From positions 1 through 64,000 of the forward strand of contig JAOPHQ010006257.1 in the NCBI GenBank assembly GCA_030340625.1: DNA of 64,000 nucleotides, written 5' to 3'. Shown here one piece after another: positions 55,521 through 64,000 of this stretch; position 1 is the stretch's first letter, and each line of letters begins with the position of its first letter. Made by a program: the position numbers and the translations under genes. The notes beneath the pieces are model-generated. The model was not told where the DNA came from, made no database searches, and saw only the letters and a program-made list of their open reading frames with translations. The DNA comes from Merluccius polli (taxonomy: Eukaryota; Chordata; Actinopteri; Gadiformes; Merlucciidae).

Positions 55521-55606
55521 CTCATAATGCTCATAATGTCACTGCGTCGGGACATCAGGAACAGTGGTCATTTTCGCATATAAACCGTATAACCGTATAT
55601 ATAAAC

Positions 55607-55788
55607 CTGGCTAGTGGAAGGACTAGGGTGTTCGACTCCCAGACCGAAAGGTTCTGGGTTCAATCCCCACTGTCCGCAGCCTAACCTGTAGGCACCTGCC
55701 TGCCGCCTACCTTCCCCTGAATGGCATGCATCTGAATTCACCTGTTAGGTCGCTTTGGATAACGGCGTCGACCAAATGATCAAATAGC
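55607..55788 (+). mobile_element. SINE family A, near full length
   Basis: GGGTGTTCGACTCCCAGACC, GAAAGGTTCTGGGTTCAATC, then GGCATGCATCTGAATTCACC and GGTCGCTTTGGATAACGGCG. The TTGAGCAAG middle is shortened. Confidence 0.9.
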
Positions 55789-56116
55789 ACTAAACATAGT
55801 GAAAAAAGCAGAGTATGTAAAAGTCTGTTTTAACGTATAACAGGTGACTCCCTTGCCGTGTGAGTGGGCTGTGAAAATCAACAGTTGCCTGGACAATTAA
55901 GATGCAGCTCTCGTCCATCAGAGCGGTCAGAGCACCAGGGAACCAGATCAGGTCTCGGGCTAATCTGATTAGCTGGGTGAAAACACAACGTCTGCAACCG
56001 TGCAAAACACTGTGCACCACAGATGGTGTACACCCTGTTGTAGAGCGGGGGAATCAGCAGTCCTCTTCTATTGTCGCTGATTCTACATTTCACTTTATTC
56101 TATATCCTGTTCTATA

Positions 56117-56318
56117 ATCATTTCCTGTTCTGTGATATTGTTTTTCGAGAACCATGTCCGGTTCAATCAGATTCTACTCTAGTAGAATTGTGCTCTACTC
56201 AACCTAATTCTACTCTATGAATCATTTCCTATTATCTTCTAGAACCAAGTCCAAATCAATGATACTAGATTGACTTCTACTCAGCTTGAGCTATTCTATT
56301 TGATTCTCCTCTAGTCAA
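56117..56318. repeat. Degenerate tandem duplication, about 100-bp period
   Basis: AATCATTTCCTGTT...GAGAACCATGTCC (from 56117) recurs as AATCATTTCCTATT...AGAACCAAGTCC (from 56220), each followed by TTCTACTC-rich sequence. Confidence 0.7.
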
Positions 56319-56819
56319 CCTACAAGTGTATTGGGGTTACAGGTGATCCCAGTGTTTTAAAGCAGCAGGTGCCTCACGAGCTGCAACAAGCCACTATGCA
56401 CGCTTCGCTAGGCCCGGGGGCCCAAGGTCAAGCGGAGGGTGGAGGTGTGTGCAACGTCGCAGCCACGGAAAGAGGGGTCACCCTTCCTCTGGGTTGCGAC
56501 GCTCCATGTCTGGATTCACCTTCATAAATATTACAAATAAAAGTCCTGGCGCTGAAGCCCCGCTCGGCTCTTTAAGTAATTATCTATCTAGTCGGGTCAA
56601 AGAGTCACAGCCCGGGCCTGCAAAGCCTGGGGCTGGAGTTGGAGGACTGGGGGACGAGAGGGAGAGACAGAAGAGTGGCGGTGGCAATGGTGATGGTGAT
56701 GGCACATGGGGCTATAGTATCTAGGTATACACAGGCAGGTATACACTTTCAGTGCATCAATTGCTAATACCCCCCACCCCCCCCCCCAACCCCTCCCAAC
56801 CAACATCCTGTGGGCAGCG

Positions 56820-56860
<41 letters not shown>

Positions 56861-57040
56861 AAAAAGACATATACCACAGCTGGATGATGGGTTTCAGTGC
56901 GTCCAAGTACGGAGCAGGATATTAAAAAATTGTAGGCCGGGCAAAAGCAATTTCCTCCTAAATGGGTATTCGGGAATTACAGCTCTCACACGAAAAGCAC
57001 GTTCTGCCAGGCCAACACCAAAATCATTTTCTCCTTTACA
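56319..57040. other. Unannotated with (GA)n
   Basis: C run near 56779-56788, (GA)n 56825-56856. No gene. Confidence 0.6.
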
Positions 57041-57060
57041 TCTCTCTCTCTCTCTCTCTC

Positions 57061-57109
<49 letters not shown>
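57041..57109. repeat. (CT)n microsatellite with one interruption
   Basis: CT repeats interrupted by CGTT near 57062. Confidence 0.96.
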
Positions 57110-57110
<1 letters not shown>

Positions 57111-57373
57111 GTCCAATCACTCAAAAAATAAGTGCACATACTGCGTTGAGTGCATGTAGTGCATGTTGCAACCCTGACAGCTGTGGGATGATACATATAT
57201 GTATCGACTCTGAATGAAGAAGTCATTGTGATGTTAATTCCCATTAAACTACTGACACCTCTTTTAATTATTCTACTCCATCAATTTAATGTCACAGTGG
57301 TCGAATACAGATGAAGGTAGGAAGACAGCACAGAGGAGTGTGTTTCTTTTCTGTTTGAGACGTGTCTGTGTCT
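57110..57373. other. No recognisable feature
   Basis: Unique sequence preceding a hAT insertion. Confidence 0.5.
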
Positions 57374-57381
57374 GCATGCGC

Positions 57382-58447
57382 TAGTGTTAATTTCCTTAAC
57401 GAAAGCTAAACGAAAATATGTTCGTCAACGCACATTTTTCACCGGACGAAAACTAGACTAGACGAGACTGAAACCCCCATTAATAAACAATAACTGGGAC
57501 TAAATCAGTATGCATTTTCGTGGACTAATAACGGTAATTATATTATGTTATTATTAGTGGTGGGCCGTTATCGGCGTTAACGCGCTGCGATAACGCGAGA
57601 CTCTTATCGGGCGATAAAAAAATTATCGCCGTTAATCTATTCTTAAAGTTGGGTTGGGAGCTGGGTCTATACCGGATTTCCACCGGGACGTAAGCGCCGC
57701 TGCGCCGCGGAACGGCTGCGTCCTCTGCCCGGTTACGCGCTGCGAGGCGGCTGGATTCATGGGATCACGCGAGAACTACAAGACCACGCGTCTTGTATTG
57801 CGTCTATGTGTTTAGTGTTGTTTATTGTTGTTATGTCCTAATGTGTTGTGCTGTAGCCTATAGACAAAGTCAGTTATAAACGACAACGATTTGTGGCCGT
57901 GTTCGATCGGGAGGGTTTTTTTATTTTGAAAATTGACCGGATGCTCTATGGCTTTTGCTATTTCACTTCCTGCCCGGTCGATCTGCTCTGTTGAAATTGA
58001 CGCGGTTCAGCAACGGCTCGCGTCACAAAATGATAGCGCTTTCTCAAGCAGTTTGTGATGCGTTTTGGAAACAGGAGATGAGCCCCTGGTCTAATGCGCC
58101 ACCTGGCTTGAGGAACCCGTCTCAAAGACTTACTTTTAGTAAATAATTGTTGATTAGATGGAAATGTTCTATATTATCTGCTGACAAAAAACGTAAAAGG
58201 GTAAAATAATTGTCCTGACTAAAACTAGACTAAAATGCTGACAGTTTTTGTTGACTAAAACTAGACGAATAAAATTATGTTTTCTTGGACTAAGATAAAG
58301 ACTAAAATGCTCAACTTATAGTCGACTAAAACTTGAATAAATAAAAACAGGATGAGGTTGACTAAATGTGATAAAAACTAACAAGGGCGATTGAAACTGG
58401 ACTAAAACTGAGACTAAATTTAAAAATGGCTGATAAAATTAACACTA
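57382..58447. mobile_element. hAT element, 1066 bp, with inserted second element
   Basis: The ends TAGTGTTAATTT and AAATTAACACTA are a perfect inverted repeat. They are flanked by 8-bp duplications GCATGCGC (57374-57381, 58448-58455). Subterminal ACTAAAACTAGAC motifs dominate the right side and GAAAACTAGACTAGACG the left. From about 57558 a foreign block starts GTGGTGGGCCGTTATCGGCG and continues with GATAAAAAAATTATCGCC, typical of another fish hAT family. No transposase is intact. Confidence 0.92.
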
Positions 58448-58469
58448 GCATGCGCTGCATACACGGTTT

Positions 58470-58471
<2 letters not shown>

Positions 58472-58500
<29 letters not shown>
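58472..58500. repeat. (TG)n microsatellite
   Basis: Pure TG repeat just outside the hAT duplication. Confidence 0.95.
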
Positions 58501-58505
<5 letters not shown>

Positions 58506-58560
58506 TGTGTGCGTGCAAACGATTGCAGAGCATGGATGGATAATGTAATCTGAGCCTCAC

Positions 58561-59170
58561 CCTGTGGGATTTTCATTTTAAAAACATTCGACAACGAGAT
58601 GGAGAAAGCATGCAGCTTACGATAAATATCAGGCCATGAAGAGATGTTTTCTCATTCTGCCAAGCAAGTTTATTTCCTCTTATTCCTGTTTGGCTCGTTA
58701 TTCAACCGTTCTCTCAAACTTAGTGTGCGATTATGAACGCAATCTGCATCACCGAATGCCTTTTTTTAAATCAATTATCATCCCAATGCATTCATTTGAA
58801 GGTCACATGCAGTAGCGTCACGCCTCCATACAGTTAAAACGCTCATTCTCTCCTCTCTCTTGAGACCCTGCCGTCGCTAGCATGTTTAAGGGTCATCTAT
58901 AATAGCGATCTGTAATTACTGTCTGTTGACGGTACATTTAAAGCAATCTACCGCCAGCTATGCTTCCCTACACAGAGATAATAAGCTACTCCATCTATTT
59001 TCCAGTGAGATGCATCAGATATCTCAGGAACATGACATTGATTAGCGGCTTCCCAGATATGGCGGAGCGCTATGTTCATCTTTCTTTTTCCTTTTTTTTC
59101 ATCGTAGAGGTGGAGCGAGAGCCGAGCGCGTCTTATGAAATCCGGCGTCGTTAATTAGTGCTAGCCGAGC
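58561..59170. promoter_or_regulatory. Candidate conserved non-coding block, about 600 bp
   Basis: A long non-repetitive stretch with CTGTAATTACTGTC, AAATCAATTATCATCC, GACATTGATTAGCGGC, TCGTTAATTAGTGC and GTTTATTTCC sites. It ends in CGCGCGCTATGC CpG-rich DNA. No credible frame. The site density is unusual for this window, and enhancer function is inference. Confidence 0.4.
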
Positions 59171-59189
59171 CGTGCGCTAGCGCTCCTCA

Positions 59190-59480
59190 GCGCGCGCTAT
59201 GCTAAGCAGCCCCACAAGGTCACATTTTATAACCTACGCTCGGCACACACAAAAAAGGCGCACTACTTCCTTCATTCTTTTGTTTCTATCACTTTCTTTG
59301 GATCCATGCTCCTCCTTTCCTCTCTTCTCCTCCTTCCCCTCTCCACCTCTACGTTCTTACTCTCGTCTCCTCCCCTCGCTTCTCCCCTCTCTCCTCTCCT
59401 CTCCCCTCCGATTCTCTTCTTTTCTCCTCACTTCCCTCCTCCTTTACCTTTTATCCCCCCCCCCCCCCCCCCCCCCACCA
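59190..59480. repeat. Pyrimidine-rich tract ending in C22
   Basis: CTCC/CTTC-rich sequence 59280-59454, then a 22-nt C run (59455-59476). Frames are Ser/Leu/Pro runs only. Confidence 0.85.
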
Positions 59481-59625
59481 AAAAAAAGTCTGCACTTTGA
59501 CCAAGAACTTTGAAGTTTCACCCCAACACTAACGTCATCCCGGTCGATGCCCTTTTCCTTTCACATCAAATCTCCAGCAACCATTTTGCTAAAAACACAC
59601 AAAATAAAAGTGCCTCTGAAGATAA

Positions 59626-59700
59626 TAGCAAATGGACTGTATTGATAGAGCGCTTTTCTGGCCCCTCAAAGCACTTTACAATTACTGCCTCACATTCACC

Positions 59701-59702
<2 letters not shown>
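59626..59702 (+). mobile_element. Dispersed fish repeat fragment
   Basis: AAATGGACTGTATTGATAGA, GCGCTTTTCTGGCCCC, TCAAAGCACTTTACAATTAC and CACATTCACCCATACACACA. This word order is familiar from a very common fish interspersed repeat. Its class (LINE tail or other) is not decided. Confidence 0.6.
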
Positions 59703-59746
<44 letters not shown>

Positions 59747-59913
59747 GATAATAACACAGCGTACAGAAGACCAGAGCAGGCCAACAAACTAACAAAGTTT
59801 GGGTGTGTGTTTTGAAGGCTTGGGCTCCGGGGGCTGTTGTACTCTCCCCCCCTCATTACCAGCTCCTTGACGGGCATGTCAAAACATGGCGCCGTGACAA
59901 CAACAACAACAAC

Positions 59914-59956
<43 letters not shown>

Positions 59957-60018
59957 ATGGGGTGACAATTTGGTAGGAGTAAACATAATCACCCCCCACC
60001 AGCCAACCTCGCACGCAC

Positions 60019-60072
<54 letters not shown>
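59703..60072. repeat. Cluster of (AC)n tracts
   Basis: (AC)n at 59704-59744, (AAC)n then (AC)n 59898-59954, and 60012-60072. Confidence 0.95.
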
Positions 60073-60073
<1 letters not shown>

Positions 60074-60208
60074 ACTTTTAGTCTGTCCATGGGGTGGCTG
60101 TGCTTCATATAACCAGGTAAATATCATCCAATTCCTCAGACGCCTCGTCACTACGAGAGTAGGCCTAAATAGACCACTTTGTTGTGGAACCAAGGGGGGG
60201 GGGGGGGA

Positions 60209-60385
60209 AGCACAGTCTAGTGGCTAGGGTGGGCGACTCCCAGCCGAAAGGTACTGGGTTCGATACCTCACATGACCGTAGCTTAACCTGTAGCCATCCC
60301 TGAGCAAGATGCCCCAACCAATATCTGCTTCTTAATGACATGCATGAATTCACATCACGTAGTGGCTTTGGATAAAAGTAGTAAG
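60209..60385 (+). mobile_element. SINE family A, near full length
   Basis: AGTCTAGTGGCTAGGGTGGG, CGACTCCCAGCCGAAAGGTA, CTGGGTTCGATACC, CCTGAGCAAGATGCCCCAAC, GTGGCTTTGGATAAAAG. A G run of 14 (60194-60207) precedes the head. Confidence 0.92.
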
Positions 60386-60585
60386 ACAGGATTGAGGACT
60401 GTGGCTGCTTGTTCCAATGGCCTGGAAAGATTGTTATATTGTTCTATTTAGTTTGACGCCATTGACGTGAATGAGAGCCATGTAGAGAAGTGCACTGCGT
60501 ATGTCACCCGTGTCGCTCCGTCTCGGTGAGCGGTTGTGAAGTGAAGCACCACCTAAGAATGTAAATAAAACGTCAACTCCATCTT
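60386..60585. other. No recognisable feature
   Basis: Unique sequence, no gene. Confidence 0.5.
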
Positions 60586-60648
60586 GTCTCCCTCTCTCTC
60601 TCCCTCCCTCTCTCTCTCCTCCATCACCCGGTAACAGTTTGACACTCG

Positions 60649-60690
<42 letters not shown>

Positions 60691-60745
60691 TCTATCTCTC
60701 TCTCTCCCTCTCTCCCTCCCCCCCCCCCCACTCTCTGTGTCTACA
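60586..60745. repeat. (CT)n / CCCTCT tract
   Basis: CT-rich with pure runs around 60655-60686, and a short C run at 60719-60729. Confidence 0.93.
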
Positions 60746-61100
60746 TCTCTCTCCCGGGTGTCTCTCATTGGCTGAGCCTTCCTCCAGAGATATTAGGTCA
60801 CGCAAGAGCCATGGGTGGCGTCGCTAACCGTGTGTCTTGGCGACGAGCTTATTTGTCAACAGAGTCCCATTAGACCCGTCCAGGGATAGGCTTGCTCATG
60901 TTTGCACACAGAGAGAGAAAGAGAGAGCGAGAGCGAGCCATAGGGAGGAAGAGCAATGGGAAGATTCGGTTCCAAAACGCTCTCAGCCAGCTCAGTAAAC
61001 CTCAACGCTCCTTAACACACAAAATGTTTACAAATTGTTCTGAATACATGCTGATGTCCTTGGAGAACTTACACAGGAGGGAGAGGGAGACAGAGAGAGA
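60746..61100. other. Unannotated, partly GA-rich
   Basis: GATTGG-like CCAAT site in reverse near 60767 and GA-rich patch 60909-60935. No gene. Confidence 0.5.
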
Positions 61101-61115
61101 AAATCAGGAGAGTGA

Positions 61116-61172
<57 letters not shown>
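61101..61172. repeat. (GA)n microsatellite
   Basis: Pure GA from about 61120 to 61171. Confidence 0.96.
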
Positions 61173-61175
<3 letters not shown>

Positions 61176-61386
61176 TCAGCTTCCCCAGGATGAAAGCAGC
61201 TGCTCATCTTCCGTCTCCACCCCTCCCCTCACTTCCCCTCCTCCCCTGTTCTCTCCATCCGCCCACACATGCACACCGTGGTCGCCCCTCGCAACAGAGA
61301 GAGAGAGTGAGCGATGGCCAACATGTGGGTGACATTTTCCATGCAGTCAAATGCCCACAGTACCACCAACTGAACAAATAAACTTT

Positions 61387-61387
61387 A

Positions 61388-61475
<88 letters not shown>

Positions 61476-61527
61476 GATGAAAAAGAAAGAAAGAAAGAGA
61501 TGAAAAAGAAAGAAAGAAAGAAAGAAC
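61387..61527. repeat. (AAAG)n tetranucleotide array
   Basis: About 22 perfect AAAG units, then two AGATGAAAAAG interruptions and further AAAG units. The reverse frame gives a Phe-Leu-Ser repeat peptide. Confidence 0.97.
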
Positions 61528-62016
61528 GAAAAGTCTTGAAAGGTGCGCTCAGCCACAGGGCAACATGTTTGATGAACACAGAGTTGTAGAAAAATACATA
61601 AACCCCCTCCTCTTGACTTCGCTCACCCACCCACTCGTGCGTGTCCACGGCAACGCCACGCAAAGAGAGGAATAAAGGGGAAAAAAGCAGCTGGATACCG
61701 CTACACACAAACGCGCAAAAATCCTCCACGCACACCCACACAGGCGAACAACGACGAGCGAACACACACACACACACACACACACACACAGCGACTACAT
61801 CACCCACATACAATGGAAGCATCCATGTTCAAGAGGTTCAACAGCCCACCCTAACACCCTCCTCTCACAATCTCCCCTCCCCGCCAGAGTTAAGTTAAGG
61901 ATGGGTGGGTGGGTGGGTGTGAGGGGTGAGGCTGGGGGATCCCCTCCTGTCCTTCGCTTTCTTTTCCTCCCGTGAACAGAAATTACAACGGGTGGGGGGG
62001 GGGGGGGGGTGGCTTC
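61528..62016. other. Unannotated with (AC)n and G16
   Basis: (AC)n 61763-61790, GGGTGGGTGGG near 61904-61920, G run 61994-62009. It would be the first part of an intron if the neighbouring exon call is right. Confidence 0.5.
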
Positions 62017-62150
62017 TCTTACCTGTCGCCGCGGTAACACCTTTGCCGAGATGGTCGCTCGCTGGTCTGGCAGTGAGCGCACCCGGAGAAAAAACACACA
62101 GACGAGCACGCACACACGCCGGGAATCTTGAGAGGGAGAACACGTGCAGA
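62017..62150 (-). other. Candidate 5' exon with splice donor (minus strand)
   Basis: On the minus strand, sequence ending GGTGTTACCGCGGCGACAG is followed by GTAAGAG, a perfect donor (exon end at 62023, intron from 62022 downward). The exon body is CpG-containing and non-repetitive, unlike its surroundings (GCGAGCGACCATCTCGGC). The upstream limit is not visible. It could be a 5' untranslated exon. No gene identity is recognised, and chance cannot be excluded. Confidence 0.35.
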
Positions 62151-62485
62151 CACGCGTGTGTGTGTGTGTGTGTGAGAGAGCGTACGTACGTATGTACGTG
62201 TGTGTGTGTGGAGGAAGCGTCTGGGAAGGATGGGCACAAAGGAGGGGGAGAGGGAGAGAGAGAGAGAGAGAGAGAGATATGAAGGGAGGGAGGGAGGCAG
62301 GGAGGCAGAGATCAACGATGAAAAGTAAGAGGTGGAGCCTCGTAGGAAGGAGTGTGTGTGTGTGTGTGTGTGTGTGTGGAAGAGCCAAAGAGATAGAGAG
62401 AGAGATAAGGAGATAGTGAGAGAGAGGGTTATAGAGAAAGGGAGAGAGAGAGAAAAAGTGAGAGAAGTATAGAGCGAGAGAGGTG

Positions 62486-62551
<66 letters not shown>

Positions 62552-62560
62552 TGGCTAATG
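62151..62560. repeat. Mixed (TG)n and (GA)n tracts
   Basis: TG 62155-62173 and 62351-62378, GTACGTACGTATGTACG near 62183, GA 62250-62278, 62398-62475 and 62491-62544. Confidence 0.93.
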
Positions 62561-62759
62561 GCTCTAATGGTGTTGTGTGGGCAGCTGGCACTAACGTGCA
62601 CGAATGCAAACCGTGCACATGGTTGTCTGGTACACACAGACTGAGGGGAGGGGGGGGGTTTGGGGGGGGGGATACGAACAGAAGGGGTAAAAGGAAAGAG
62701 GGAGGAGGTGGATTCATAGAGAGAGACGGGTGAGAGACACAGAGCAGTATAGAGCGAGT

Positions 62760-62890
62760 GTCGTCATGCAGGCAGTTCCTAAGGAATCCCTCCAGCACTG
62801 CGTCATCAGGCTCCTTGGCTCGTGATTGGCTGGCGGAGTCAGGGGGCTGCGATGACACGTTCCAGTCCAGCCATAGCCCAGAATGACCCT
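62760..62890 (-). promoter_or_regulatory. Promoter-like stretch upstream of the candidate exon
   Basis: On the minus strand: GAACGTGTCATCGCAGCC, CGCCAGCCAATCACGAGCC (CCAAT box, 62825-62829) and CCTGATGACGCAGTGCTGG (CRE/AP-1-like TGACGCA). It is one of few non-repetitive islands between 60 and 63.5 kb. Activity is inference. Confidence 0.35.
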
Positions 62891-62964
62891 CCTCTCAACA
62901 CATGCACATACACAAAAATGCACGCAGACACATACACACACACACACATGCACAAACACACAGA

Positions 62965-63000
<36 letters not shown>
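62891..63000. repeat. (AC)n-rich tract
   Basis: Interrupted CACA sequence ending in pure (AC)n 62966-62998. Confidence 0.95.
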
Positions 63001-63560
63001 ACCGGACCACCGCTGGTCCCCTGATCCCCTTCCATTTCCTCCAGCCGGCAACAACATCCCATAATAACAACTAATGACATCGACGTGCGTCTTGTTTACG
63101 CTCGCAAAGCCTTGACCTGTTCTTGAACAGCAGAAAGCCCTCACACACACATGGCACACACACACAAATACTACACACTCTTTCCCCAAGAATGAGACTT
63201 GATTTCCCCGGGGGGGGGGGGGGGGGGGGGGACTCTGAAGACGGGGCAATACACAGTACAGACACGGCGAGTGTAATATCGAAACATATGTCATATAGAG
63301 GGGTTGGAATATAAATCAAAAAGTTAATCAGGGCAGATGAGTCGGTGCATCTGTCCGAATGCACCAATCAAACCAAAAATAAAAAACAGCAGGGCCAGTT
63401 GAGGAGGCTATCTTGCGCAGCTCGAGATGCGACGTGCATGCTAACGCACCGTCTTGCGCCTCGGACGGCGTAAGCATATGGAATAGAAATAAACACATGA
63501 CAGAAAGGGCTAGCAGTGTGACCAAGTATGTCCTTCTGCAGCAGAGCACCCGAGAGAGAG
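63001..63560. other. Unannotated with G22
   Basis: G run 63210-63231. CpG-bearing unique DNA at 63411-63480. No gene. Confidence 0.5.
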
Positions 63561-63566
63561 ACAAAG

Positions 63567-63568
<2 letters not shown>

Positions 63569-63627
<59 letters not shown>
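63569..63627. repeat. (GA)n microsatellite
   Basis: About 29 uninterrupted GA units. Confidence 0.97.
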
Positions 63628-63628
<1 letters not shown>

Positions 63629-64000
63629 AAGTATCGGCAGAACATACTCGATGGCGGATCGAAGGACAAACCCCGGAGCCCCGCCACACTGGAAAAGGTC
63701 ACGGCTGGGGGGCCGAGACAGAACGAGAGAACACAACTCACTGCTTACATTGATTCACACACACACACTTATTGTGGGAGTATCACAAAAGAAAAAGCAG
63801 CCGTTACAAGAACAACTGAGAATAGCAGAGGGTCATCATGGCTGCCTAATAATCCTTCTGGAGACATACATAGAGAACTTGTTACTTAATTGAATTGCAT
63901 GACAGTGTTCAACAGGGTGATGTCCTTTGCGTTATTGACAACCTCATCAAGGAGACATTTGGGGCCCCCCCTCCCTTACACTCATTTAACCTGCATCCCA
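63628..64000. other. Unannotated window end
   Basis: Unique sequence with a 158-codon frame that starts in the GA repeat. No domain recognised. No gene supported. Confidence 0.5.

Noticed and set aside
61795..62858. Reverse frames of 279-280 codons
   Set aside because: Mostly Ser-Leu and His-Thr repeats from GA and TG microsatellites. No domain.

Overview
The window looks like gene-poor, repeat-rich nuclear DNA of a ray-finned fish. The grounds are an L2-like LINE with its reverse-transcriptase signature, at least a dozen copies of a tRNA-derived SINE with a tail common in fish, many hAT-type DNA transposons with intact 8-bp target-site duplications (TSDs), and very dense (AC)n, (AG)n and poly-C/G tracts. 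The species cannot be named. The microsatellite load recalls cod-like fish, but that is only an impression.

I find no protein-coding gene that I can support. Most longer open frames read through microsatellites, such as His-Thr, Cys-Val, Arg-Glu or Ser-Leu runs, or through transposons. There is no rRNA gene, no intact tRNA gene and no CRISPR array. The nearest things to gene parts are a candidate 5' exon with a perfect splice donor on the minus strand (about 62.02-62.15 kb), with a CCAAT-bearing promoter-like stretch upstream of it (62.76-62.89 kb), and a 79-codon frame of unknown nature (41.16-41.39 kb). Between the repeats lie AT-rich, homeodomain-site-rich blocks that resemble conserved non-coding elements. 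The best is at 51.6-51.86 kb, with an octamer and a PBX-MEIS site. One reading is a large intron or the flank of a developmental gene; that is inference.

Layout. 0-5 kb: LINE fragment, a hairpin beside a solo LTR, SINEs. 7.7-10 kb: candidate non-coding elements and a degenerate tandem repeat. 11.3-12.6 kb: an unusual transposon with a 9-bp TSD whose ends are built from 16-bp repeats. 14.7-15.2 kb: a hAT element inside a SINE. 18-19 kb: decayed Ty3/gypsy-like LTR and leader. 22.5-23.5 kb: a 921-bp hAT element. 24.7-27.9 kb: a stack of transposons nested inside one another, with a hairpin carrying a telomere-like loop at the core. 28-35 kb: mostly microsatellites. 35-37.3 kb: local duplications and a TTAA-flanked MITE. 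44.1-44.6 kb: a SINE that has grown a 45-bp minisatellite. 47.8-48.6 kb: an 814-bp hAT element. 49.6-51.5 kb: three apparently identical 620-bp tandem copies that look like LTRs on the minus strand. 57.4-58.4 kb: another hAT element. 59-64 kb: dense simple repeats around the candidate exon.

The repeats give a relative history. SINEs are older than the hAT insertion that splits one of them, and the nested stack orders at least three hAT families by insertion time. A GC-rich motif with a CGATCG core and a C-run occurs inside three separate hAT loci and is the most puzzling recurrent signal.
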